This document shows, piece after piece, positions 17,626 through 25,638 of a stretch of 42,180 nt of DNA. The position numbers were made by a program, and so were the translations under genes. Source of the stretch: Candidatus Auribacterota bacterium (lineage in GTDB: Bacteria; Auribacterota; Ancaeobacteria; Ancaeobacterales; Ancaeobacteraceae); assembly GCA_022711655.1 (NCBI GenBank), contig JAKLEM010000015.1, positions 1-42,180 of the forward strand. Direction: 5' to 3'. Under the pieces are notes generated by a model, which made no database searches, was not told the origin of the DNA, and saw only the letters and a list, made by a program, of their open reading frames with translations. Numbering within the stretch: the stretch's first letter is position 1; each line of letters starts with the position of its first letter.

Positions 17626-18858
17626 ATGGACAAGCTGTTCATCGAGGACCTCAAGGTGTCGGGTAAGCGCGTGCTGATGCGCGTCGATTTCAACGTGCCG
17701 CTTGACGACAAGCAGAATATCACAGATGACACCCGTATCAGGGCGGCGCTCCCGTCTATCGATTACGTCTTGAAAAACGGCGGCCGCCTGGTCCTGATGA
17801 GCCACCTCGGCGATCCGAAAACCGAAGGCGTCGTTCCCGAGCTCAAGATGGATCCGGTCGCGGCTCGGCTTTCGCAGCTCCTCGGCAAAAAGGTGCTCAA
17901 GCTAGACGACTGTATCGGCCCCGAGGTCGAAGCGGCGGTCACAGCGATGAAAGACGGCGATGTCATTCTCCTGGAAAATCTCCGTTTCTACAAAGGCGAA
18001 AAGAAGAACGACGAGGGTTTTTCCAAGTCGCTCGCGAAGCTCGGCGAGCTCTATGTCGACGATGCGTTCGGCACGACACACCGCGCCCACGCGTCGATCG
18101 CCGGCGTGACGAAGTTTTTCACGCAGTGCGCCTCCGGGTACCTCTTGCAGAGAGAGATCGAGTTCCTGAGCAACGCGGTCAATAATCCCAAGCGCCCGTT
18201 CCTGGCGATCATCGGCGGCGCGAAGGTCTCGTCGAAGATCGGCGTCATCGAGAACCTCCTGACCAAGGTCGATTCGATCATTATCGGCGGCGCGATGGCA
18301 TACACGTTCCTGAAGAGCAAGGGGATCCCTGTCGGTAACTCGCTTGTCGAGGACGACAAGCTCGATGTCGCGAAGACGATCCTGGCGGACGCGCAGGCGC
18401 GCAAGGTGGAGCTGCTCCTGCCGGTCGACCATCTGATCGCGAAAGAGCTCAAGGCGGGCGCCGCGTCGAAGGTCGTGAAGCAGAACGGTATCGAGGACGG
18501 CTGGATCGGCGTCGACGTCGGACCCGAGACGATCGCGTTGTACGCGACTAAGATCAAGGGCGCGAAGACGGTGCTCTGGAACGGCCCGCTTGGCGTTTTC
18601 GAGATAGCCGATTTTGCGAAGGGGACCAACGAGGTCGCGAAGCTGATCGCCCAAAGCGGCGCGGTCTCGATCATCGGCGGCGGCGATTCCGTTTCCGCGG
18701 TGAACAAGTCGGGGCTTGCCGGCAAGATGTCTCACATATCGACCGGCGGCGGCGCCTCTCTCGAGTATCTCGAGGGGAAACCGCTTCCCGGCATCGAGGC
18801 GTTGACGGACAAGGCCAAGAAACCGGGCTGCGGGTGTTCGTGCTCGTCATGCAAATAG
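17626..18858 (+). CDS. pgk: phosphoglycerate kinase
   Basis: Converts 1,3-bisphosphoglycerate and ADP to 3-phosphoglycerate and ATP. The 410 residues include RVDFNVPLDD near the start, SHLGDP, ENLRFYKGEKKND, GGAKVSSKIGVIENL, WNGPLGVFE and the nucleotide loop GGGDSVSAV, then STGGGASLEYLEGKPLPGI. I chose ATG 17626 (MDKLFIEDL) since it follows AAGAAGGGAG and matches the family; the frame is open 51 bases further upstream into the palindromic spacer. An odd tail of about 14 residues with four Cys (402, 404, 406, 409; CGCSCSSCK) extends beyond the usual end. Confidence 0.97.
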   Translation: MDKLFIEDLKVSGKRVLMRVDFNVPLDDKQNITDDTRIRAALPSIDYVLKNGGRLVLMSHLGDPKTEGVVPELKMDPVAARLSQLLGKKVLKLDDCIGPEVEAAVTAMKDGDVILLENLRFYKGEKKNDEGFSKSLAKLGELYVDDAFGTTHRAHASIAGVTKFFTQCASGYLLQREIEFLSNAVNNPKRPFLAIIGGAKVSSKIGVIENLLTKVDSIIIGGAMAYTFLKSKGIPVGNSLVEDDKLDVAKTILADAQARKVELLLPVDHLIAKELKAGAASKVVKQNGIEDGWIGVDVGPETIALYATKIKGAKTVLWNGPLGVFEIADFAKGTNEVAKLIAQSGAVSIIGGGDSVSAVNKSGLAGKMSHISTGGGASLEYLEGKPLPGIEALTDKAKKPGCGCSCSSCK

Positions 18859-18872
18859 AGGAAGGAATGATC

Positions 18873-19625
18873 ATGAGAAGACCTATTATTGCCGGCAACT
18901 GGAAACTGAACAAGACTATCCCTGAGGCGATCGACCTGGTGGCGCGCCTCAAGCGCTCGCTGTACGACGTGACCGACACGGATATCGTCGTCTGCCCGAG
19001 CTTTACGGCGATCGCCGAGGTCGCGGAGACGCTCTCGGAGAGCACTATAGCCGTCGGCGGCCAGGACCTCTATTGGGAGGCCAGCGGGGCGTTTACCGGC
19101 GAGGTGTCGGGCGCGCAGCTCAAGGATGCGGGGTGCTCGTACGTGATCATAGGCCACTCCGAACGCCGGCAGTTCTTCGGCGAGACTGACGCGACGGTCA
19201 ATAAGAAGATCAAGGCGGCGCTTGCCGCCGGGCTCACGCCGATCGTCTGCGTCGGAGAGCTGCTGCAGGAGCGCGAATCGGGGAAGACCGAAGAGGTCAT
19301 CCGCGTCCAGGTGCAGGGGTCGCTCGCGAACCTGACCGAGGACGAGATGTCGGGCATCGTGATCGCTTACGAGCCGGTATGGGCGATCGGTACGGGCAAG
19401 GTCGCGACGCCGCAGCAGGCGCAGGACGTCCACAAGTTCATACGCGGCCTGCTCGAGAAGATGTTCGGCAAGGCGGTTGCGTCGCAGGTGAGGATACAGT
19501 ACGGCGGCAGCGTGAAGCCGTCGAACGTCAAGGAGCTCATGGCCGCGCCCGATATCGACGGCGCGCTGGTCGGCGGGGCGTCGCTCGACGCCGATCAGTT
19601 CATACAGCTGGTAAAGTATAAATAG
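18873..19625 (+). CDS. tpiA: triose-phosphate isomerase
   Basis: Interconverts dihydroxyacetone phosphate and glyceraldehyde 3-phosphate. The 250 residues carry all catalytic marks: AGNWKLNK with Asn and Lys near residues 9-11, [11 protein letters not shown] with the catalytic His, [11 protein letters not shown] with the catalytic Glu and loop 6, and YGGSVKP for phosphate binding. ATG 18873 gives [11 protein letters not shown]; an in-frame ATG at 18867 is two codons upstream and cannot be excluded, because the AGGAAGGA ribosome site serves both. It lies 14 bases behind pgk. Confidence 0.97.
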   Translation: MRRPIIAGNWKLNKTIPEAIDLVARLKRSLYDVTDTDIVVCPSFTAIAEVAETLSESTIAVGGQDLYWEASGAFTGEVSGAQLKDAGCSYVIIGHSERRQFFGETDATVNKKIKAALAAGLTPIVCVGELLQERESGKTEEVIRVQVQGSLANLTEDEMSGIVIAYEPVWAIGTGKVATPQQAQDVHKFIRGLLEKMFGKAVASQVRIQYGGSVKPSNVKELMAAPDIDGALVGGASLDADQFIQLVKYK

Positions 19626-19695
19626 GTTATCCCGCATGATCGTGCGGGAAACGGATATACGGCGCCGCAGCGTCCGCATAACACAGGGGGATCCA

Positions 19696-20274
19696 ATGTA
19701 TTATTTCCTTATCGTCGTCCACATCATCGCCTGTATCGGGCTGATAGCCATCGTGCTGCTTCAGACCGGCAAGGGGACCGGCCTCGCGAACGTGTTCGGC
19801 TCGGGCGGCGGCGTCCAGTCGGTGTTCGGCGCGCAGACGGGGGACGTCCTGACCAGGACAACCGAGATCCTTGCGGCGGTGTTCCTCATCACCAGTATTT
19901 CGATAGCCGGGATGGCGATGAAGAAGAGCTCGTCGGTGATGGCGACCTCGCGCGTAGCTCGCCGGGCTGCCGAGATGCCCGTGTCGATGCCGGCGATGCC
20001 TGCGTCGACGCAGGACCTTCTCAAACAGATCAAGGAAGCGGCGCAGGGCGTGAAGGCCGCCGTCCAGAAGAGCATACCGGCAGCAGTAGAGCAAGGGAAT
20101 CAGGGCGCGCAAACGGCGACGGAGACCGCGGTCCCCGCGGCGGCCGCACCTTCGTCGACCGTGACCGAAGCGGCGCAGGTCCAGCCGGTAACGGCGACGA
20201 CCACTGCCCCGGCGGAAACGCCCGCGCCGACAACCGCTCCGGCAGAACCGGCTCAGGCGGAGACCAGGCAGTAA
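19696..20274 (+). CDS. secG: preprotein translocase subunit SecG with a long C-terminal tail
   Basis: Small Sec-channel subunit. Residues 1-22 form the first membrane helix (YYFLIVVHIIACIGLIAIVL), followed by the conserved LLQTGKGTGLANVFGSGGGVQSVFG loop, then TRTTEILAAVFLITSISIAGM as the second helix. The usual protein ends near here (about 75-110 residues); this one has 192, with a tail of more than 100 residues that is helical at first (STQDLLKQIKEAAQGVKAAV) and then Ala/Thr/Pro/Glu-rich. ATG 19696 follows CAGGGGG; the open frame 60 bases upstream is not SecG-like. The gap-pgk-tpiA-secG order is common in several phyla. Confidence 0.92.
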   Translation: MYYFLIVVHIIACIGLIAIVLLQTGKGTGLANVFGSGGGVQSVFGAQTGDVLTRTTEILAAVFLITSISIAGMAMKKSSSVMATSRVARRAAEMPVSMPAMPASTQDLLKQIKEAAQGVKAAVQKSIPAAVEQGNQGAQTATETAVPAAAAPSSTVTEAAQVQPVTATTTAPAETPAPTTAPAEPAQAETRQ

Positions 20275-20296
20275 TATATTTTTGTACCGTTAACGA

Positions 20297-20337
20297 AACC
20301 AGCAGCCGGATCCGTTCCGGTTGCTGGTTTTTTTTTT
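20297..20337 (+). terminator. rho-independent terminator of the gap operon
   Basis: A 14-bp stem with one G-T pair (20297-20310 with 20316-20329), a 5-base loop and ten T (20328-20337). Confidence 0.95.
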
Positions 20338-20363
20338 GCGTTATTTGTTTTTTTGGCGTAGAT

Positions 20364-20389
20364 TACGCATCTAAAATACGCATCTAAAA
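20364..20389 (+). repeat. tandem 13-base repeat upstream of the oppA promoter
   Basis: TACGCATCTAAAA occurs twice, head to tail, at 20364-20376 and 20377-20389, ending 3 bases before the -35 box. The position suggests an activator site or upstream element; this is inference. Confidence 0.7.
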
Positions 20390-20392
20390 AAC

Positions 20393-20421
20393 TTTACAGA
20401 TTTTTCATCCTGTAGTATACT
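20393..20421 (+). promoter_or_regulatory. sigma70-type promoter of the opp operon
   Basis: TTTACA at 20393-20398, a 17-base spacer, and TATACT at 20416-20421. The oppA ATG begins only 9 bases after the -10 box, so the transcript would have a leader of a few bases at most. Confidence 0.78.
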
Positions 20422-20430
20422 CACCAAGCA

Positions 20431-22188
20431 ATGAAAGCGAAACGCTTCGTTATTCATTTTCTTCTCGTTTTTTTCTGTGCGCTTTTCATCACGAGCTGCT
20501 CTCAAGCGGACAGGGAGGCTGCCCCGAAAGCGCAGCCAGATGCTCCTCGCTTCGGCGGGCGGCTGGTCATGTCGACCTCGTCGGATCCCAAGTCGTTCAA
20601 CATCATTATCGCGAAAGAGACATCCACGACCGCGATCGTCGATCTTGTTTTCGAAGGGCTCACCAGGACGAATGGTGAGACGACAGAGGTCGAGCCGTCG
20701 CTTGCGAAAGGATGGATCCCGGGACCGGACGGCTTGTCGTGGGTCTTTTTCCTGCGCGACGACCTGTCCTGGTCTGACGGTGCGCCCTTCACCGCCGACG
20801 ACGTCGTCTTTACTTTCCGCAAGCTGATATTCAACAAAGACATCCCAAACAGCCTCAGGGACATCTTTACGATCGAAGGGAAGGCGATCGCCGTCGACAA
20901 GATCGACGATCATACGGTGAAATTCACGCTGCCGGTGCGGTTCGCGCCGTTCCTGCGGAGCATGAGCGCGCCGATCCTGCCGAAGCATATCCTCGAGAAG
21001 GCGGTCGACGAGGGCAGGTTCAACTCAACGTGGGGCGTGGACACGCCGCCCGGGCAGATCGTCGGGACGGGGCCGTTCATGCTGGCGCGCTACACGCCGG
21101 GCCAGCAGGTCGTCCTGAAACGCAATCCGAACTACTGGAAAAAGGACGCGGCCGGCAGCCGGCTGCCGTATCTCGACGAGATCGTCTTCCTGATCGTCCA
21201 GAACCAAGACGTCAGCTTCCTGAAATTCCAGGAAGGGGAGATCGATCTTTACGACCTGCGGGGAAGCGATTACCCGCTGCTCAAGCCGCGCGAGAAGCAG
21301 GGCGACTTTACCGTCTACCGCGTCGGCCCCGCGTTCGGCACGAATTTTCTCACGTTCAATATGAACACCGATGTCGACCCGAAGACGGGCAAGCCGTATG
21401 CCGACCCGCTGAAGATCGGCTGGTTCTCCGATCAGAAGTTCCGCCAGGCCGTCGCGCACGCCATCGACAAGCGCTCGCTGATCGACATCGTCCTCAACGG
21501 CCTCGGCTATCCGCAGGATTCGTCGATGAGCCCCTCCGAGGGCGTTTTCTTCACCGACAAGGTGCGGAAATACGAATACGATACCGCGAAGGCGAGACAG
21601 CTGTTGAAAGAGGCGGGGTTCGAGGACAGGAACGGCGACGGGTTCGTCGAGGATACGCAGGGGCGCACGGTGGAGTTCTCGCTGCTGACAAACCCGGGGA
21701 GCACCGAGCGGGTGAAGATAGCCGAGATCGTCCGCAAAGATCTCGAGGGAATAGGCCTCAAGGTTAACCTGACGCTGATCGAGTTCAACGCGCTGGTGAG
21801 CAAGCTGACCGCGTCGTACGACTGGGACTGCATGCTCATGGGGCTCACCGGCTCGATCGAGCCGCACTTCGGCGCCAACGTCTGGCAGTCGGGCAGCCAC
21901 CTCCATGTCTGGCATCCGCGACAGGCGAAGCCGGCGACCGACTGGGAAAAGGAGATCGACGATATCTTCACTAAGGGTGTCCAGGAGTACGACCCGGCGA
22001 AACGCAAGGCGCTCTACGACCGCTGGCAGCAGATCGTCGCCGAGCAGCTACCGGTGATCTACACGGTCCTCTCAGAGAGCATTTTCGCCGTCAGAAACAA
22101 ATTCGGCAACCTGCGCCCGACGCCCTACGGCGGGCCGTTCCACAATATCGAAGAGATCTACGTCAAAGAAGAACAGCCTAAACGGTAG
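20431..22188 (+). CDS. oppA: oligopeptide/dipeptide ABC transporter, substrate-binding lipoprotein
   Basis: Extracytoplasmic solute-binding protein, SBP family 5, 585 residues. The signal peptide ends in a lipobox (FITSC, lipidated Cys23), so the protein is membrane-anchored. Family features are GGRLVMSTSSDPKSFN, AKGWIPGPDGLSWVFFLRDDLSWSDGAPFTADDVVFTF, and GTGPFMLARYTPGQQVVLKRNPNYW. It captures peptides (or other solutes) for the OppB-OppC channel. No ribosome site precedes ATG 20431, and no later start would keep the signal peptide, which fits a near-leaderless mRNA. The gene symbol reflects operon position; peptide size preference is unknown. Confidence 0.9.
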   Translation: MKAKRFVIHFLLVFFCALFITSCSQADREAAPKAQPDAPRFGGRLVMSTSSDPKSFNIIIAKETSTTAIVDLVFEGLTRTNGETTEVEPSLAKGWIPGPDGLSWVFFLRDDLSWSDGAPFTADDVVFTFRKLIFNKDIPNSLRDIFTIEGKAIAVDKIDDHTVKFTLPVRFAPFLRSMSAPILPKHILEKAVDEGRFNSTWGVDTPPGQIVGTGPFMLARYTPGQQVVLKRNPNYWKKDAAGSRLPYLDEIVFLIVQNQDVSFLKFQEGEIDLYDLRGSDYPLLKPREKQGDFTVYRVGPAFGTNFLTFNMNTDVDPKTGKPYADPLKIGWFSDQKFRQAVAHAIDKRSLIDIVLNGLGYPQDSSMSPSEGVFFTDKVRKYEYDTAKARQLLKEAGFEDRNGDGFVEDTQGRTVEFSLLTNPGSTERVKIAEIVRKDLEGIGLKVNLTLIEFNALVSKLTASYDWDCMLMGLTGSIEPHFGANVWQSGSHLHVWHPRQAKPATDWEKEIDDIFTKGVQEYDPAKRKALYDRWQQIVAEQLPVIYTVLSESIFAVRNKFGNLRPTPYGGPFHNIEEIYVKEEQPKR

Positions 22189-22239
22189 CCCGTCTTCCGC
22201 AGCGGAGCGTTCGCACTGAAAAGTCGAAAAACATAGCGT

Positions 22240-23235
22240 ATGTTTACCTATATCTGCCGCCGCATCCTGATCTCGATCCCGCTCCTCTTGGGTATATCGT
22301 TCATTACATTCCTTTTCATCCACATCGTTCCGGGAAACTATTTCGACCGAATGCGGATGGACCCGCTGGTGTCGGAGGAGACGATCGCGCGGATGGAGGC
22401 GGAGTACCACCTCGACAAGCCGGTGGTCGTGCAGTTCAGCTACTGGATGAGGAACCTTGCGCGTCTCGACCTCGGATATTCGTTCGAGCTCAAGCAGCCG
22501 GTGTCTGCGATCCTCAAAGAGCGTCTTTTCAATACCCTGATCCTGTCGATCTCCGCGCTCCTCTTCACCTGGCTGATCGCGGTCCCGCTCGGGATATTCT
22601 GCGCGGTGAAGCAGTATTCGGCGCTCGATAAGATCTTTTCCTTCCTGTCGTTCGTCGGCATGAGCCTGCCGAACTTCTTTTTCGCGCTGCTCCTGCTGTT
22701 CGGCGCGAGCATGACGTTCCACCTGCCCGATACCAATCCGCTCCACGGGATCCTCCCGCTCGGCGGGATGCGCTCCGCGGGGTTCGAGGGGATGAGCTTC
22801 GCGGGGAAATGCGCCGACGTCGCGCTGCACCTCGTGATACCGACCCTGGTGATCGGCACCGGCGCGATCGCGGCGCTGCAGCGTATCACGCGCGGAAACA
22901 TGCTGGAGGTGCTCCGCGCTCAGTACGTCACGACGGCGCGCGCGAAAGGGCTGCCCGAGGGGCGGGTGCTCTACCGGCACGCGCTTCGCAACGCGATCAA
23001 CCCGCTGGTGACGATCCTGGGCGGCGAGCTGTCGGGACTCCTGTCAGGCGCGGCGCTCACCGAGATCATCTGCAACTGGCCGGGGCTCGGCTCGATCATG
23101 CTCACCGCGGTGCGCAGCCAGGACCTCTACCTTGTGATGGGCGACGTCCTGATCGGCGGCTGCATGCTGATCGCGGGATACCTGATAGCGGATATCCTGC
23201 TTGCGGTGGTCGATCCGACGATAACGTATAAATAA
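22240..23235 (+). CDS. oppB: oligopeptide ABC transporter permease, OppB/DppB type
   Basis: Inner-membrane permease of 331 residues. It starts with the typical FTYICRRILISIPLLLGISFITFLFIHIVPG helix, followed by a periplasmic stretch with DPLVSEETIARMEAEYHLDKP, then about five further helices. The EAA-like loop for contact with the ATPases is TTARAKGLPEGRVLYRHALRNAINPLVTILG. The start ATG has no clear ribosome site in the 51-base spacer after oppA. It works as a heterodimer with OppC. Confidence 0.93.
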   Translation: MFTYICRRILISIPLLLGISFITFLFIHIVPGNYFDRMRMDPLVSEETIARMEAEYHLDKPVVVQFSYWMRNLARLDLGYSFELKQPVSAILKERLFNTLILSISALLFTWLIAVPLGIFCAVKQYSALDKIFSFLSFVGMSLPNFFFALLLLFGASMTFHLPDTNPLHGILPLGGMRSAGFEGMSFAGKCADVALHLVIPTLVIGTGAIAALQRITRGNMLEVLRAQYVTTARAKGLPEGRVLYRHALRNAINPLVTILGGELSGLLSGAALTEIICNWPGLGSIMLTAVRSQDLYLVMGDVLIGGCMLIAGYLIADILLAVVDPTITYK

Positions 23236-23242
23236 GAAAATA

Positions 23243-23336
23243 ACTAATGACCAATGTCCAATGAACCAGATCCCAATAAGGTATTTATTATGATAATTCC
23301 TTGTTGGACATTGGGAAATTGGTCATTGGTCATTTA
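23243..23336. repeat. palindromic intergenic repeat between oppB and oppC
   Basis: AT-rich imperfect inverted repeat: left arm 23245-23281, right arm 23299-23336, made from units like AATGACCAATG, TGTCCAATG and TTGGACATTGGG. The centre is TTATTATGATAA-like. It looks like a dispersed non-coding repeat placed between two cotranscribed genes. Confidence 0.7.
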
Positions 23337-23365
23337 TGGCGGCTGGCGCGTCGTCCAGGAGATTT

Positions 23366-24514
23366 ATGGAGAATAAGAAGACATACAGGGATATCGGTGA
23401 AGAACAGGCGAGGGAGAACCCGCTGATACCTTCCTGGCTGGAGGGGGCGGAGATCGCCGTCGCGCTGAAGAAGCTGCGCCGCCACCGGCTCGCCCTTGCG
23501 GGCGGCCTGATCCTGTGCGTCTTCTACGCGGTCAGCATCTTTGCCGATTTCGTCGCACCGTACAACTACGACGACGAGGCGCGCGAAAATTCATTCAATC
23601 CGCCGACGCCGGTGCACTGGGTCGACAGTTCCGGCGGCGCTCTGAAGATCCGGCCCTACGTGTATCCCTATGCGTTCCGTTTCGACGAATTCTACCGGCG
23701 CGTGTATGTGCCGGATACCACGAAGAAATGCGCGGTCAGGTTCTTGGTGCGGGGGTACGAATACCGCCTGCTCGGCGTCTTCAAGACCGACGTCCACCTG
23801 TTCGGCGTCGACCCCGGCGCGCGGATCTACCTGCTGGGGGCGGACGGCCGCGGCAGGGACTATTTCTCCCGGATCGTCCACGGGTCGCGCGTGTCGCTTT
23901 CGATCGGGATCATCGGCTCGCTGTTGACCTTTTTCGCCGGCCTGATCGTCGGCGGCGTCGCCGGCTACTACGGCGGCCGCACCGACACGGCGATCATGCG
24001 GTTGTGCGAGATGATGATGCTCCTGCCGGGGTTCTACATGATGCTGGCGCTCCGCGCGGCGTTCCCGCCGAACCTCTCCAGCGTGAAGGTCTATATCCTG
24101 ATCGTCCTGATATTCAGCTTTATCGGCTGGGCTGGGCTGGCGCGGATCATCCGCGGGATGGTCCTGTCGCTCAAGGAGAAGGAGTTCGTCCTGGCGGCGC
24201 GCGCGGCGGGCCGGTGCGGTTTCGGCATCATCATAAAACATATTTTGCCAAACACATTCTCTTTCGTTATAGTTTCCATGACGCTGAGCATCCCGGGATA
24301 CATCCTCGGTGAATCGGCCCTTTCGCTGATCGGGCTGGGGATCCAGGATCCCTACGCCAGCTGGGGAAACCTCCTCGGCGAGGCGATGAACATCGCTGAA
24401 CTGAAATTCCATCCGTGGGTCCTCTCGTCGGGCGTCTGCATCTTTCTGACCGTGATGGCGTTCAATTTCTTCGGCGACGGGTTGCGCGACGCGTTCGATC
24501 CGAAAACCGATTAG
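23366..24514 (+). CDS. oppC: oligopeptide ABC transporter permease, OppC/DppC type
   Basis: Second permease, 382 residues from ATG 23366 (MENKKTYRDIG), which follows a CCAGGAGA ribosome site; an upstream in-frame ATG at 23336 lies inside the repeat and is less likely. A helix near residues 45-65 is followed by a large periplasmic segment of about 80 residues (PVHWVDSSGG to HLFGVDPGARIYLLGADG), found in a subset of OppC proteins. The family core is ADGRGRDYFSRIVHGSRVSLSIG with five later helices and the EAA-like loop AARAAGRCGFGIIIKHILPN. It pairs with OppB. Confidence 0.92.
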   Translation: MENKKTYRDIGEEQARENPLIPSWLEGAEIAVALKKLRRHRLALAGGLILCVFYAVSIFADFVAPYNYDDEARENSFNPPTPVHWVDSSGGALKIRPYVYPYAFRFDEFYRRVYVPDTTKKCAVRFLVRGYEYRLLGVFKTDVHLFGVDPGARIYLLGADGRGRDYFSRIVHGSRVSLSIGIIGSLLTFFAGLIVGGVAGYYGGRTDTAIMRLCEMMMLLPGFYMMLALRAAFPPNLSSVKVYILIVLIFSFIGWAGLARIIRGMVLSLKEKEFVLAARAAGRCGFGIIIKHILPNTFSFVIVSMTLSIPGYILGESALSLIGLGIQDPYASWGNLLGEAMNIAELKFHPWVLSSGVCIFLTVMAFNFFGDGLRDAFDPKTD

Positions 24515-24521
24515 GAATACT

Positions 24522-25487
24522 ATGGCCGCATTGCTTGATGTGCAGGACCTGAAGGTCTATTTCCGCAAGAACGGGGCCGTCTCGAAAGCGGTCGACGGCG
24601 TGTCGTTCGCCGTCGGCGAGGGGGAGACGCTCGGTCTCGTCGGCGAGAGCGGCTGCGGCAAAAGCGTGACGTCTCTGTCGATCATGCGGCTGGTGGCGTG
24701 CCCGCCGGCGGAGTTCGCCGGCGGGAAGATCCTCTACAGAGGCGACGACATCGTGCAGATGGGAGAGCATCGGCTGCGCGGTATCCGCGGCAAGGAGATC
24801 GCGATGATCTTCCAGGAGCCGATGAGCTCGCTGAACCCCGTCTTTACCGCCGGCTACCAGATCGCCGAGATGCTTACGACGCATACGTCGATGGGGAAGA
24901 AGGAGATACGCGAGAAGGTCCTTTCGCTCCTGCGTAAGGTGGAGATCGACCAGCCCGAGCGCGTCTACAAAAGCTACCCTCACGAGCTGAGCGGCGGGAT
25001 GCGCCAGCGGGTGATGATCGCGATGGCGGTCGCCTGCGAGCCGAAGCTCCTGATCGCGGACGAGCCGACGACGGCGCTCGACGTGACGATCCAGGCGCAG
25101 ATACTGAAGCTGTTCCGGCGGCTGAAGGAGGAGTTCCATATGTCGCTCCTCCTGATCACGCACAACCTCGGCCTGGTCAGCGACCTCGCCGACAGGATCG
25201 CCGTGATGTACGCCGGCATCATCGCCGAGACGGGCCGCACGCGGGACATCTTCGAGGCGCCGCTGCACCCCTACACGCAGGGGCTGATACGCTCGGTGCC
25301 GAAGCTGGGCGAGCGCAAGGCGCGGCTCGAGACGATCCCCGGGATGGTGCCCGACGCTGCTCGCAAGCCGGCCGGATGCCCGTTCCATCCGCGGTGCTAT
25401 CTTAAAGGGGATATCTGCGCGAAAGAGCTTCCCGTCCTGCGCGAGGTGCGGCCGGGGCATTTTGCCGCGTGCCATTTTGCGAAGTGA
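24522..25487 (+). CDS. oppD: oligopeptide ABC transporter ATPase, OppD type
   Basis: Cytoplasmic ATPase of 321 residues. Walker A is at 41-48 (GESGCGKS), the Q-loop in [11 protein letters not shown], the signature LSGGMRQRV, Walker [13 protein letters not shown] and the switch His in LLITHNLGL. The C-terminal oligopeptide-transport extension has the expected Cys pattern ([22 protein letters not shown]), which in some relatives binds an iron-sulfur cluster. It begins 7 bases after oppC. Confidence 0.95.
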   Translation: MAALLDVQDLKVYFRKNGAVSKAVDGVSFAVGEGETLGLVGESGCGKSVTSLSIMRLVACPPAEFAGGKILYRGDDIVQMGEHRLRGIRGKEIAMIFQEPMSSLNPVFTAGYQIAEMLTTHTSMGKKEIREKVLSLLRKVEIDQPERVYKSYPHELSGGMRQRVMIAMAVACEPKLLIADEPTTALDVTIQAQILKLFRRLKEEFHMSLLLITHNLGLVSDLADRIAVMYAGIIAETGRTRDIFEAPLHPYTQGLIRSVPKLGERKARLETIPGMVPDAARKPAGCPFHPRCYLKGDICAKELPVLREVRPGHFAACHFAK

Positions 25488-25490
25488 CGT

Positions 25491-25620
25491 GAGCGCGCAA
25501 CTTAGTGAGCGCAGCGAAGCTAAGTTGCAGCGCGAACGTCATCCTGAGGAGCCGCAGGCGACGAAGGATCTGTTTTGATAAGCAATAAGCTATGAGATTC
25601 TTCGCTTTGCTCAGAATGAC
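25491..25620. repeat. composite inverted repeat between oppD and oppF
   Basis: Two palindromes lie side by side in a 151-base spacer. The first pairs GCAACTTAG (25497-25505) with CTAAGTTGC (25520-25528). The second pairs GTCATCCTGAG with CTCAGAATGAC at its ends (25538-25571 with 25594-25620) and CGAAGGATCT with AGATTCTTCG inside. The second resembles a CTGAG...GAAGGATCT motif seen as a dispersed intergenic repeat in many bacterial genomes. Confidence 0.75.
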
Positions 25621-25638
25621 AGGTATGGAACATAAACC

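Noticed and set aside
23236..23365. CRISPR-like array between oppB and oppC
   Set aside because: The units are short, overlapping and arranged as an inverted repeat; there are no spacers of regular length.
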